Shown here: piece after piece, positions 7,981 to 16,177 of the stretch
Layout: each line of letters opens with the position of its first letter
Numbering within the stretch: position 1 is the stretch's first letter
From: Limnohabitans sp. 2KL-1
GTDB taxonomy: Bacteria; Pseudomonadota; Gammaproteobacteria; Burkholderiales; Burkholderiaceae_C
Assembly (NCBI RefSeq): GCF_003063435.1
Contig: NZ_NESL01000002.1
Location: forward strand, 310,001 to 374,000
DNA length: 64,000 nucleotides
Reading direction: 5' to 3'
Program-made: the position numbers and the translations under genes
The notes under the pieces: model-generated
What the model was told of the DNA's origin: nothing
The model's database searches: none
The model's input: the letters and a program-made list of their open reading frames with translations, nothing else

Positions 7981-10599
7981 ATGGCCCGCTCGACATCGCT
8001 TCAAGCGCAAATCAGCCGGGAAATTTTCAGTCTCTTCGGGGCCTACGTCGTGGGGGCTACCGCTTTGGTCATGCTGTTGGCCATTTACGGCATCTATTAC
8101 TACCAAAAAGAAGAATTCAAACACTACAAGGCGCTGATCTCTACCCGGTTGTCGGCTGAAATCAAAGCGGCCTTCCAGCAAGCCGAGGGCTTGGCGCAGT
8201 CCACAGAAGTCTGGACCGCCATGACCGACTCGGCCGGGCGGGGCAGCTACCTGTTGCCCGTGCTGGCCCAAGCCAACCAAAACCCCAACTGCACATTTGC
8301 CCTGCTGGACTACCGGGGGCGGGCATTGATCCCCAATGAAAACGCTGCAAGTTGGATGATCGACGCGAGGGCCAGCATTCAAAGCGCCATCGCAGACGGC
8401 CGGACCCACATCGACACCGTGTACAGCGGTCAGCGCCATGCGCTGGTGGTCAGCAAACCCATCACCGCCAACTTCACCGATGGCAGCGTCGGCCTGCTCT
8501 TGCTTCGGCTGGACTTGGGCAAGACCTTGGCCAGCCTGGATTTACCCCGAGACCTCCAGGTCAGCTTCCGCATGACGCCCTCGGACTTCGGCACCGCCGA
8601 TGTTTCCACGCAAAGCGAAACTTTCCGGCTGGCATGGACCGAGGCAGGACGCGAACATGCCATCCATGCACAGTTGCAGCAAAGTTATTTGCCGGCCTTC
8701 CTGTTCGTCACCGCAGGCTTGGTCATGTCCCTGGTGTGCGGCGCTTTGTTGTTTTGGGGACTCAAGCGCTGGACCTGGCATTTTTCCCAACGCACCACCC
8801 AGCGACTCGCCCAACTGGTGGAATTGGCCACCAACACCTTGCAAGGCCACGGCAGCTCGTTGGAGCCCGACAACGCAGGCGATGAAATCTCTGAAGTCGC
8901 CCATGCTTTGCAGGGCATCTTGCAGCAACAAAGGCAATTCACCCAGCAGCTGACCATTTTTTCTCGGGTGTTTGAAACCGCCGCTGAAGCGATCCTGATC
9001 ACCAACCAACAAGGCCTCGTGATCGATGGCAACGCCGCGCTGCTGCAAGTCACCGGCTACACCCGAGAAGAACTGCTCAACCAACCCGCAGGCCGCCTGT
9101 ACATCCAGGACCAGCAAGGCAAAGACCGGTTGCTGATCGCACAAACCGTTCGCGCACAAGGTGCTTGGCGGGGCGAAACCTACTTCCTGAGCAAACAGCA
9201 AACGCCCATCCCGGTTTTGCTCTCGGTGTCCAATTTGCTGGACGCCCAAGGTCGCAGCCAAGGCCATGTCTCGGTGTTCACGGACATACGCCCCATTCGC
9301 CGCGCAGAACAAAAACTCACCGAAATGCTGCACGAAGACCAGCTCACCGGCTTGCCCAACTACCGCGCGTTTCTGGCATTCATGCAGCAGCGGATCAAGG
9401 GTGAACGTTTTGCCCTGCTGTTCATTGACCTCGACCACTTCAAGCGCATCAACGACACGCTGGGGCACGAACAAGGCGATGAAGTCATCCGGCAAATTGC
9501 CAACCACCTTCGCGCGCAATTGCCACCTGCACACTTCTTGTGCCGGCGCTCGGGCGACGAATTCATCGCCGTGGTGGACGCAGATGCACCGACAGAAGCA
9601 TTCCGCAAAAATCTGCAAGCCATCTTCAAACCCACCGTTTTTCCGGTCAACGGCCAAGGCACCGTACAGATCACGGCCACCTTCAGCGCCGGGGCCGCCT
9701 TGTGCCCCGACCACTCACAAACTTTGCATGAGTTGCTGATTTACGCCGACACCGCGCTGCTGCACGCCAAAGAATCAGGGCGCAACCAAATCCAGTGGCT
9801 CGATGCCCGGATGATGGCCGCCACCACACGCAAATCACGGGTGGATGCGAAATTGGCACAGGCCATTCGCGAAGGAAAAATCCACCCCTGCTACCAACCG
9901 GAAGTGGACTTGCAAAGCGGAAAAATCATCGGATTTGAAGCCTTGGCGCGTTGGCAAGACGAGGAGTTGGGCACGGTCACGCCGGCCGAATTCATTCCCC
10001 TGGCCGAGCAATCGGGGGCCATCGACCCCTTGACGCAGAGCATGTTCGAGCAAGTGGTGCAAGACAGCCGCAGCATTCGCGCACGGTTTCCGAACACCGT
10101 CATGGCCTTGAATTCATCGCCCCAGCTCTTGTCTGGCAAACGGCTTTTTGCGATGCTGTCCAACCTGGCCTCCGAGCAGGACAACGGGCTGGCCCACTTC
10201 GTGTTGGAGATCACCGAGTCGGACTTCGACTTGAGCCCCCAAGAGCTGGCCATTCAGCTGCAATCGATCATGGGCATGGGCGTGCGCATCGCCATCGACG
10301 ATTTCGGAAAATCGTACTCATCGCTCTCACGCCTGGCCAACATGCCCATCCAAAAACTGAAGCTGGACATGTCTTTCACCACCGGACTGGATCGTGAAGA
10401 AAACGTCAAGATCGTCTCGGGCATCCTGGCCTTGGCCCAATCCCTTGGGCTCGAAGTGACGGCAGAAGGCGTTGAAAACCGATTCCAGCGCGACACGCTG
10501 CTTCGCCTGGGTTGCCTGCAAGCCCAAGGCTATTTTTACGCCCGGCCCATGCCCCTTCGGGACGTACTGGCCCTGCCGCCAACTTTAGGGCCTGGTTGA
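7981..10599 (+). CDS. Membrane PAS-GGDEF-EAL cyclic-di-GMP signalling protein
   Basis: The 872-residue protein has a transmembrane helix near 18-40, a periplasmic sensor segment (about 45-230), a second helix (about 235-255), a HAMP-like linker, a PAS domain (about 325-435), GGDEF (about 445-600) and EAL (about 615-865). The diguanylate cyclase active loop reads SGDEF instead of GGDEF; some SGDEF enzymes are active. The EAL half keeps EAL, DDFG and AEGVE with QGYFYARP, so phosphodiesterase activity looks possible. It follows the binding-protein gene by 1 nt, which suggests that the binding protein presents a ligand to its periplasmic domain. It may control the polysaccharide locus next door through c-di-GMP, but that is inference. 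Confidence 0.93.
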   Translation: MARSTSLQAQISREIFSLFGAYVVGATALVMLLAIYGIYYYQKEEFKHYKALISTRLSAEIKAAFQQAEGLAQSTEVWTAMTDSAGRGSYLLPVLAQANQNPNCTFALLDYRGRALIPNENAASWMIDARASIQSAIADGRTHIDTVYSGQRHALVVSKPITANFTDGSVGLLLLRLDLGKTLASLDLPRDLQVSFRMTPSDFGTADVSTQSETFRLAWTEAGREHAIHAQLQQSYLPAFLFVTAGLVMSLVCGALLFWGLKRWTWHFSQRTTQRLAQLVELATNTLQGHGSSLEPDNAGDEISEVAHALQGILQQQRQFTQQLTIFSRVFETAAEAILITNQQGLVIDGNAALLQVTGYTREELLNQPAGRLYIQDQQGKDRLLIAQTVRAQGAWRGETYFLSKQQTPIPVLLSVSNLLDAQGRSQGHVSVFTDIRPIRRAEQKLTEMLHEDQLTGLPNYRAFLAFMQQRIKGERFALLFIDLDHFKRINDTLGHEQGDEVIRQIANHLRAQLPPAHFLCRRSGDEFIAVVDADAPTEAFRKNLQAIFKPTVFPVNGQGTVQITATFSAGAALCPDHSQTLHELLIYADTALLHAKESGRNQIQWLDARMMAATTRKSRVDAKLAQAIREGKIHPCYQPEVDLQSGKIIGFEALARWQDEELGTVTPAEFIPLAEQSGAIDPLTQSMFEQVVQDSRSIRARFPNTVMALNSSPQLLSGKRLFAMLSNLASEQDNGLAHFVLEITESDFDLSPQELAIQLQSIMGMGVRIAIDDFGKSYSSLSRLANMPIQKLKLDMSFTTGLDREENVKIVSGILALAQSLGLEVTAEGVENRFQRDTLLRLGCLQAQGYFYARPMPLRDVLALPPTLGPG

Positions 10600-10648
10600 A
10601 GCGTTGAGGCCAAGCGTTGGGGCCAACAGCACGCCCCCCACCTTCGGT

Positions 10649-12589
10649 TCAATTCGAGACGTGCCGCTCGTTTTCCATCCAAACCCAATCGACGACATCA
10701 CCATCGGGCTGGTACCCGGGCACCACTTCTTTCAGGACACGGCGGATTTGGGGGACGTTGTTCAAATCCAGCAATTCATTCAACTTGGCCAACTTGGTCT
10801 GCAAAACATCCCACGGCAAGAAATCCTCATGCGCCTTGAGAATTCGGCTGTGGCTGGTGGGCAGCGGGTTGTCGCCAATCAACAACTCCTCGTACAACTT
10901 CTCTCCAGGACGCAAGCCCGTCACCCGGATCTCAATGTCGCCATCCGGATTTTCTGCATCTTTGACACTCAAGCCGGACAGATCCACCATGCGCCGCGCC
11001 AGATCCATGATCTTCACCGATTCACCCATGTCCAACACATACACATCGCCCCCCGTGGCCATCGCGCCGGCCTGAATCACCAACTGCGCGGCCTCAGGGA
11101 TCGTCATGAAATAGCGGGTAATGCGCGCATCCGTCAGCGTGATCGGCCCCCCCTCATCGATCTGGCGGCGAAACAACGGCACCACCGACCCCGAAGACCC
11201 CAGCACATTGCCAAAGCGCACCATGCTGAAACACGTCTTGCCACGGCGCTCCACCATCACCTCAGCCAAGGCCTGCAACACCATCTCGGCCAGCCGTTTG
11301 CTCGCCCCCATGATGTTGGTCGGCCGCACCGCCTTGTCTGTGCTCACCAGCACAAAATCGCTCACCCCATGCAAAGTGGCCTGCAAAGCCGTGATCCAGG
11401 TGCCATGCAAATTGTTCTTCACCCCCTCGGCCGGGTTGTGCTCCACCAAAGGCACATGCTTGTAAGCCGCCGCGTGGTAGACCGTATGCGGCTTCCAGGT
11501 CGACATGATCTCGCCAATGCGCACCGCATCGCGCACATTTGCCAACAACGGCACCAAAATCACATCGGACGGCGCCGACTCCATGACCAAACGCTCCAGC
11601 TCCTGATGAACCGAATACAACGCAAACTCGGTCAACTCCACCAACAACAACACCTCAGGCCCCAAGCGCACGATCTGGCGGCACAACTCAGAACCAATCG
11701 AGCCCCCCGCCCCCGTGACCATCACCACCTTGCCTGCGATGTTTTTGGCCATCAAATCCTGATGGGGCGGAACCTGGTCGCGCCCCAGCAAATCCGTCAC
11801 ATCCAATTCGCGCAGCAAAGACGCATCCACCCGGCCCCGTGCCAGGTCTTCCAAACCCGGCAACGTCCGCACCTTCAATTTGTAAAGACGCAAACACTCC
11901 AGAATTTGGTTGCGCCGCACACGGGAAGCCGACGGAATCGCCATCAACACCAAACTCACACGCTCCGACGCGATCAACCTAGGCAAGTCCGGAAAACCAG
12001 CAATCCGCACCCCATTGAGCACATGACCGTGCAAACTCACATCGTCGTCCAAAAACCCCACCACCCGCAAATCAGCACTGTGCTCCAGGGCTATCGCCAA
12101 CTGCCGACCCACTGAACCTGCCCCATAAATCAACACCCGATCACCGACCAGTGGCTGCCGCGCTTTGCGGCGCACCCCGCCCAACCAGGCGCGCACACAA
12201 GCACGACTGCCCCCCACCGCCATCAACAACAGCAAAGGCTGAATCAAGCCCACCGAGCGAGGTATCCCCGGCAGGCCCACCCACATCACCCAGCCCGCGA
12301 ACAACACCGCATAAATGGCCAGCGCCTGACCCATGGCGACAAACGCGACCAACCCCGCATACCGAAAAATGGCCCGGTACAAACCAAACACAATAAACAA
12401 AGGCAATGCCAGCAGCATCGACACCAAAGTCAGCAACTCCAATGTCTTCGACCACGGCACCCAGGCCTCTTGGCGCAAAGCCAAAGCCGCCCACAAAGTC
12501 AACGCGCACAAAAAAGCATCCAGCAGCAAAACTGTGACCTGCTTGGACCAACGCGGCCAAGCCAAAAACCAAAGGGGAATACGAATCAT
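10649..12589 (-). CDS. Nucleotide-sugar 4,6-dehydratase, FlaA1/CapD/PglF type (membrane)
   Basis: These enzymes convert UDP-GlcNAc to the 4-keto-6-deoxy sugar, the first step to bacillosamine-like or FucNAc-like residues. The 646-residue protein has four N-terminal membrane helices (about 10-130), a first Rossmann motif GAGSVGRQLA near 156, and the catalytic SDR domain with VTGAGGSIGSEL near 288, AAYKHVPLVE, and STDKAVRPTNIMGASK near 415. The open frame runs 26 codons further upstream, but the ATG at 12589 (MIRIPLWF) begins the membrane domain directly and the longer version would cross a terminator hairpin. It is the last gene of the polysaccharide locus and converges on the GGDEF-EAL gene. 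Together with the PglE/D/C-like genes at 17.5-20.7 kb it makes a bacillosamine-type set. Confidence 0.92.
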   Translation of the reverse strand: MIRIPLWFLAWPRWSKQVTVLLLDAFLCALTLWAALALRQEAWVPWSKTLELLTLVSMLLALPLFIVFGLYRAIFRYAGLVAFVAMGQALAIYAVLFAGWVMWVGLPGIPRSVGLIQPLLLLMAVGGSRACVRAWLGGVRRKARQPLVGDRVLIYGAGSVGRQLAIALEHSADLRVVGFLDDDVSLHGHVLNGVRIAGFPDLPRLIASERVSLVLMAIPSASRVRRNQILECLRLYKLKVRTLPGLEDLARGRVDASLLRELDVTDLLGRDQVPPHQDLMAKNIAGKVVMVTGAGGSIGSELCRQIVRLGPEVLLLVELTEFALYSVHQELERLVMESAPSDVILVPLLANVRDAVRIGEIMSTWKPHTVYHAAAYKHVPLVEHNPAEGVKNNLHGTWITALQATLHGVSDFVLVSTDKAVRPTNIMGASKRLAEMVLQALAEVMVERRGKTCFSMVRFGNVLGSSGSVVPLFRRQIDEGGPITLTDARITRYFMTIPEAAQLVIQAGAMATGGDVYVLDMGESVKIMDLARRMVDLSGLSVKDAENPDGDIEIRVTGLRPGEKLYEELLIGDNPLPTSHSRILKAHEDFLPWDVLQTKLAKLNELLDLNNVPQIRRVLKEVVPGYQPDGDVVDWVWMENERHVSN

Positions 12590-12597
12590 GAAGTCAC

Positions 12598-12631
12598 TTA
12601 AAAAGTGAAAACGCACCCGTTGCGGGTGCGT
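12598..12631 (-). terminator. Intrinsic terminator/attenuator directly upstream of the dehydratase start
   Basis: On the minus strand a perfect 9-bp stem (ACGCACCCG, loop CAA) is followed by TTTTCACTTTTT and then, only about 10 nt later, the ATG at 12589. A second small inverted repeat (TCACTT/AAGTGA) overlaps the T-tract. Transcription coming from the upstream cassettes would be stopped here unless it is antiterminated. Confidence 0.7.
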
Positions 12632-12679
12632 CAAACCAAAACACAAACAGGCCAAGCGGGGCGACACCCCAATGGCCCA

Positions 12680-12795
12680 TCACACGCCTTCAGACGTTGG
12701 GAAATGCGCAATCACTTGCGCGATGTTGGATGCAGCAGACCCAACCAAAGGGCTCCATCTGCGGCATCAAAAGACTCGGAAAAAATTGGGCGGTG
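12680..12795 (-). pseudogene. Unassigned C-terminal coding remnant
   Basis: A minus-strand frame ending at a TGA (12680-12682) reads FFPSLLMPQMEPLVGS then AASNIAQVIAHFPTSEGV. Composition and hydrophobic pattern look like a genuine protein C-terminus, but no start or family can be assigned. The remaining sequence up to the palindromic repeat at 12981 shows nothing I can recognise. Confidence 0.3.
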
Positions 12796-12980
12796 AGCAC
12801 AAGAGGGGTAATGCCCACACTGCAGCGACATCGGCCGGGTGACTTTTGGGTAGGCACGGTCTGCGCTGCTGCTTTTTGAAAATATCGCTCTGGCAGGGTA
12901 TGGCCGTCGTGCCTGAAGGCGCTGAGTTACACAAGCAGAGCGGACAGCTGTTCCCAGGTCATCACGAGAAACGGCACCAA

Positions 12981-13038
12981 AACAATTGGGATCTGCCAAT
13001 TGGGGTCTGACCCCAATTAACTGTGACCCCAATTAACT
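12981..13038 (-). repeat. Dispersed palindrome, compound copy (left flank, copy 1)
   Basis: This copy contains AACAATTGGGATCTG, a full palindromic core (CCAATTGGGGTCTGACCCCAATT) and a tandem half-unit (AACTGTGACCCCAATTAACT). Read on the minus strand, the half-unit AGTTAATTGGGGTCA is doubled, exactly as in the copies at 35423 and 36619 on the plus strand. It sits at the 3' side of the neuD-like and ATPase remnants. Confidence 0.85.
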
Positions 13039-13158
13039 GCCTACGCCGCCGCCAGCACGAGCCGCCAGCGCAGAGTAGCGATCCATTGCCCGCCCCGCTG
13101 CCAAAGGCAACACGCCACGGCCACATCCACGGGCCCCCAAAATGGCAAAACGCTTCAT
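13033..13158 (-). pseudogene. 5' fragment of a NeuD/PglD-type acetyltransferase gene
   Basis: A 41-codon frame from an ATG at 13158 begins MKRFAILGARGCGRGVLPL, nearly the same as the start of the intact gene at 20060 (MKRFAIFGASGYGREVLPL). On the DNA level about 58 nt (13101-13158) align with the intact gene's start. It then diverges and stops inside the palindromic repeat. It is therefore the head of a second, destroyed copy. Confidence 0.75.
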
Positions 13159-13195
13159 TTGCTCAATCCACATTCATTGAGTTTCCGACCCACCA

Positions 13196-14170
13196 CTACA
13201 CCGCCACTTGCGCCAAAAAACCACGCGGGTTGGCTGAGAATTGAGGAAAGTTTTCCGGGGTCACGATCACCCGCAAAGCCTGCGGCACCTGTGCACAAAA
13301 TGCGGCCAATCCCTTGGCTGACTTCTTGCGACCAGACTTCACCTCGATGGCGTACAACGCATCACGGTACTGGTAAACAAAATCCACCTCATCATTGCGC
13401 TCGCGCCAATAAAACACCTGCCCCGGTTGCTGCACCAACTCTGCCCCCACTGCCAGCTCAAAAGCCCGCCCACGCTGCTCGGCGTTTTGCGCCACATTTA
13501 CACCTGCGGCCATGCTGTAAAGCGCCGGGCAAGCCGGCAGCATCTTCGGGCTGGAACTGCGCGCCAGCCAAGCCTTGGGGGAATACTTTTGCAGCGCGTG
13601 CAGCAAAAACGCCCCGCCGTACAAATCGATGTAATGCTTGATCAAATCCGTGTTGCCCCTGTCCTGCAACTGACCCAACAGCTTCGTGTAACTGATCTCC
13701 TGAGCCGGGTAAGCACACAAAATCTGGAAGGCTTGGCGAAACAAGGCCGGATTCGCGACCTTTTGGCTTTGCAAGATGTCCTTGCCAATCACCGCCTCCA
13801 CAATCGCGTCTTTCATGTAGGCGTACCAACGGTCGGGGTCGCTCTCCAAAGCCACAGCCCCCGGGTAACCGCCAAACGCCAAATACCGCGGCAAGTCGTA
13901 ATCAAAAGCCGTCTGCAACTCGGCAAAGGTCCAGTGGTGCACCCGCAGTAACTCAAACCGCCCCGCCAGACTCTCCGTCACCCCGGCCTGAATCTGCAAG
14001 GCGCTCGAAACCAGCAACAACACCCTCAGCCTCCCGGGTTGGGCATCCCAAAGCGCCTTGATCGTTTCGGGCCAATTGGCCACCTTCTGAATCTCGTCAT
14101 CCACCCCCATCACCACCTCGCACGTTCTGTCCAGCTCGACCTGCGTCAGCGTCAGGATCGGGTGTACCAA
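13196..14170 (-). pseudogene. Truncated AAA-type ATPase (DUF4143 C-terminus) fused to an aminotransferase tail
   Basis: The open frame looks like a 324-residue protein, but it is a chimera. Residues 1-23 (MVHPILTLTQVELDRTCEVV) derive from the C-terminus of the DegT aminotransferase at 17.5 kb. From about residue 24 (VDDEIQKV, a Walker B-like strand) it continues as a standard AAA_14/DUF4143 ATPase with SSALQIQAGVTESLAGRFELLR, a helical middle and a C-terminal restriction-nuclease-like DUF4143 end (YWRERNDEVDFVYQ, AIEVKSGRKKS). The N-terminal third with the Walker A P-loop is missing, so ATP binding should be lost. Families of this kind are often standalone defence- or TA-associated ATPases. 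The REP-like palindrome and a dispersed repeat flank it upstream. Confidence 0.8.
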
Positions 14171-14206
14171 AAATAGGATGGGCGTCCAGCCCTGTGCACG
14201 CGCTTT
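14101..14206 (-). repeat. Copy C of the aminotransferase 3' end (diverged)
   Basis: About 105 nt align with 17.54-17.65 kb (the 3' end of the DegT gene) with many substitutions and a 9-nt deletion. It supplies the first codons of the chimeric ATPase frame and stops at a dispersed palindrome. It is clearly older than the 96% identical copy at 15948. Confidence 0.7.
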
Positions 14207-14208
14207 AC

Positions 14209-14263
14209 GTCATCGCGAGGCACGAAGCGATCCATCGATTGCCGCGCTTCGCTCGCAAAGACA
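14209..14263. repeat. Dispersed interspersed palindrome (GCGAGGCACGAAGCGATCCA family)
   Basis: The unit begins GTCATCGCGAGGCACGAAGC and ends with GCGCTTCGCTCGCAAAGAC, an imperfect inverted repeat around TCCATCGATTG. Similar 'CATTGCGAGG...GCTTCGCTCGCAATGAC' units are widely scattered between genes in many proteobacterial genomes. It lies between the aminotransferase-tail copy and the AATTGGGG palindrome. Confidence 0.7.
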
Positions 14264-14266
14264 GGA

Positions 14267-14291
14267 AACAATTGGGATCTGACCCCAATTA
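14267..14291 (-). repeat. Dispersed palindrome (left flank, copy 2)
   Basis: AACAATTGGGATCTGACCCC continues into AATTA; the arms AATTGGG and CCCAATT can pair. It lies 14 nt beyond the stop of the ParE-type toxin gene. Confidence 0.85.
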
Positions 14292-14305
14292 TTTGACCTC
14301 AACTC

Positions 14306-14596
14306 TCAAAAGCCCGCTTCTTTCTGATGTCTTACCGCCAGGATGATCACGTACTGCGCGTCCAAACGGTATCTCGCTACGTAGCCACTGTCACCGAAAT
14401 CGATGATCCAGTCGCGGAACTCATCGTCCATGTCCGGGGAGGGCCTGCCCATGCCAGGCTGCAAAGAAAGCACTTTCACATCTTGACGAATGACCGTCAC
14501 CGCCCGTTTTGCCGCATCCTGATTCTTCAGGGCAAGAAATCGATAAAGCCTCTGTACATCGAGCAAGGCCTGGGGCGACCAGATTAGCTGCGGCAT
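14306..14596 (-). CDS. ParE/RelE-family toxin
   Basis: The 96-residue protein has the ParE/RelE pattern: an N-terminal strand (MPQLIWSPQALLDVQRLYRFL) with a long helix, a loop with LQPGMGRPSPDM, and the C-terminal strands DWIIDFGDSGYVARYRLD..YVIILAVRHQKEAGF. These toxins are gyrase poisons or ribosome-dependent nucleases. Its start overlaps the antitoxin gene by 13 nt, antitoxin first, the usual order for ParDE. Length is normal and all core strands are present, so it is probably functional. Confidence 0.85.
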   Translation of the reverse strand: MPQLIWSPQALLDVQRLYRFLALKNQDAAKRAVTVIRQDVKVLSLQPGMGRPSPDMDDEFRDWIIDFGDSGYVARYRLDAQYVIILAVRHQKEAGF

Positions 14597-14874
14597 GCTG
14601 GTGGATCGACATCGTTACCCTGCTCCAACTGAGCCAACCATGCATCAGCTTGATCAGCCGTCACATGCAGATCGGTGACGCGAAAGTCCTCCCACGCCTG
14701 CAGGGCATCCTGACGAAACGCTTCCCGCTTTTCTTCACGGTCCACATATTGGTGGATCGCCTCACGCATGAGCCAGTGAGGCGTACGCTGGCGGGCATCT
14801 GCCAGCCGCTTAACCCGTGCCCTGGTGACTTCGTCGATCTTGATCGCGATGGGTCGAGCGGCTAAAGCAGACAT
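14584..14874 (-). CDS. Ribbon-helix-helix antitoxin
   Basis: The 96-residue protein begins MSALAARPIAIKIDEVTRARVKRLADARQRTPHWL-type sequence: a short strand followed by two helices, the RHH DNA-binding fold. The C-terminal half is acidic, as expected for toxin neutralisation. An ATG at 14880 is also possible, but the GGAG motif stands 6 nt before the ATG at 14874 and directly abuts 14880, so 14874 is preferred. It precedes and overlaps the ParE-type toxin. Confidence 0.82.
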   Translation of the reverse strand: MSALAARPIAIKIDEVTRARVKRLADARQRTPHWLMREAIHQYVDREEKREAFRQDALQAWEDFRVTDLHVTADQADAWLAQLEQGNDVDPPACRS

Positions 14875-14960
14875 GCGCATCTCCAAAAAGTATTTATGGG
14901 TAATACCTAACGATACCACCCCCCAACAACCGCGACAAGCTTGGCGACTTGACGATCCAG

Positions 14961-15245
14961 TTACAGCGCTTGTTCACCCAGCGGTCGAACCGCCAAATGC
15001 AAGCCCAGCGCCCTCAGGATCGCCATCAAACTGCTCAAGCCCGGATTGCCCTGCGGCAACAGTGTCCGGTACAGCTGCGTTGGATTGAGGTTCACCTTGC
15101 TGGCCAATGCCTGCACACCACCATGGGCCTTGGCCATCTGGCGCAACACCACCACCAACTCAGATTGCTCTGCCTCTGGGTCTTCCAAAATGTCGTTCAT
15201 CACCTGAAGTGCCAAAGCAGGATCTTGACGGTACAACTCAGCCAT
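14961..15245 (-). CDS. Orphan HigA-like HTH antitoxin (addiction module antidote)
   Basis: The 94-residue protein has a C-terminal helix-turn-helix (GGVQALASKVNLNPTQLYRTLLPQGNPGLSSLMAILRALGL), typical of the 'probable addiction module antidote' family that pairs with a RelE/HigB-type killer. The partner is normally upstream; here only about 14 codons of the toxin 3' end survive (next entry), so the antitoxin is solitary. The homologous pair at 37.3-37.9 kb is intact and shows the expected arrangement. Confidence 0.82.
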   Translation of the reverse strand: MAELYRQDPALALQVMNDILEDPEAEQSELVVVLRQMAKAHGGVQALASKVNLNPTQLYRTLLPQGNPGLSSLMAILRALGLHLAVRPLGEQAL

Positions 15246-15289
15246 CGCGTCATCATGTGATCTGCTGCTTGAGTACCTTTGGTGCCGCC
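15246..15289 (-). pseudogene. 3' remnant of a HigB/RelE-type killer gene
   Basis: Upstream of the orphan antitoxin, a minus-strand frame reads GGTKGTQAAD before running into the antitoxin. This matches the conserved GGDKxTQxxDI end of addiction-module killer proteins (compare GGDKRTQSRDI in the intact gene at 37.6 kb). The rest is cut off where the palindromic repeat at 15300 begins. Confidence 0.55.
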
Positions 15290-15299
15290 ACTGAACAAA

Positions 15300-15328
15300 A
15301 ACAATCGGGATCTGACCCCGATTTTTTT
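15300..15328. repeat. Dispersed palindrome shaped as a bidirectional terminator (left flank, copy 3)
   Basis: AACAATCGGGATCTGACCCC continues GATTTTTTT. The arms AATCGGG/CCCGATT pair, with a T-run on the plus-strand side and, read on the minus strand, GTTTTTG after the hairpin. It lies 14 nt beyond the stop of the disrupted HTH gene and directly at the truncation point of the killer remnant. Confidence 0.85.
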
Positions 15329-15342
15329 ATGGAGCACCCGGT

Positions 15343-15745
15343 TCACCCCAGCGCAATCGACGCATTGATCGAAATCGTGGTGGCTAAGGGCGTTACGATT
15401 TTTTTCTGGCCATGGCCCGCGTTTTGGACCACATCCACCTTCACCAAACCCAACTTGCTCAAGCGACTCACGTCTTTGGACACCGCACTGGGATCACGGT
15501 GAGACGCAGCGGCCAGATCAGCGATGGATCGACCACCCTTGCTCGCCAAGCGCAGTAACTCAAAACGCTTGGGCGTCAGCTGGCTTAAAAAAATCCTCAA
15601 ACTCATAACTGGTCAACACCCTCGCAAAAGGCAGCGAATCCGCATGGGCATCCACGGCACGAGCGACTTCCTTGCTCTTGCGCGAATGCGCACTCAACCC
15701 AGAATCTTGATTGAAGTCATCGACAGAAATTTTTTGCTTACCCAT
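15343..15745 (-). pseudogene. HTH regulator/antitoxin of the DUF6516-associated type, frameshifted
   Basis: The gene starts MGKQKISVDDFNQDSG at 15745, overlapping the stop of the upstream DUF6516 remnant in TGATG. It is read in one frame to SYEFEDFF and continues in another frame as SQLTPKRFELLRLASKG, then a winged helix (RSIADLAAASHRDPSAVSKDVSRLSKLGLVKV). The switch coincides with a run of seven A on the plus strand (15587-15593). One base fewer restores a continuous ~133-residue protein. Either a true mutation or a sequencing homopolymer error. Confidence 0.75.
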
Positions 15746-15945
15746 CACATCTCCCCGTTGACAAATCTGATGGCGATATCTCGCCACTCCGACTCAAAAC
15801 GCTCATAAAGCGCCTCGTACCCAGGAAAAGCTTCTGCCGTCACCGTGCCTAAAGAGTGCCTGTGCGAAAACCCATGACTGTTGTCGTAACCCAGCACCCT
15901 GCCGTTGTCACCGCTGTAAATCATAGGATTGATGTAAGCCAGCGC
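15745..15945 (-). pseudogene. 3' part of a DUF6516-type toxin gene
   Basis: A minus-strand frame reads ALAYINPMIYSGDNGRVLGYDNSHG, then ..LYERFESEWRDIAIRFVNGEM and a stop that overlaps the HTH gene start. The GDNGRVLGYDNxHG segment is characteristic of the DUF6516 'toxin' family, which pairs with winged-helix antitoxins of the type found downstream. The N-terminal third is missing; it is replaced at about 15947 by the aminotransferase tail copy. Not translatable as a complete toxin. Confidence 0.65.
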
Positions 15946-15947
15946 AT

Positions 15948-16177
15948 GCCACCCCCATCACCCGCCTTACCGCCTCACACGTCCTGTCCACCTCCACCTG
16001 CGTCAGCGTTGGGTGCATCAAAAACATGATGGACGTCTCGCCCAGCGCGCGGGCTACGGGCAGGGGCTGGGCGGGACGCCAGCCTGTGCCGTCGAAAGCC
16101 TTTTCCAGATACACCTCGGAGCACGAACCCTGGAAACACGGCACGCCCTCGGCGTTGATCGCCTCGATGATCCGGTC
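15948..16177 (-). repeat. Copy B of the aminotransferase 3' end (230 nt, about 96% identical)
   Basis: This segment matches 17544-17773 with nine mismatches that I can count. It encodes the end of the DegT protein from DRIIEAINAEG to VRRVMGVA. On one side it is fused to the DUF6516 toxin remnant, on the other to unrelated sequence. The level of identity implies a recent duplication. Confidence 0.9.
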
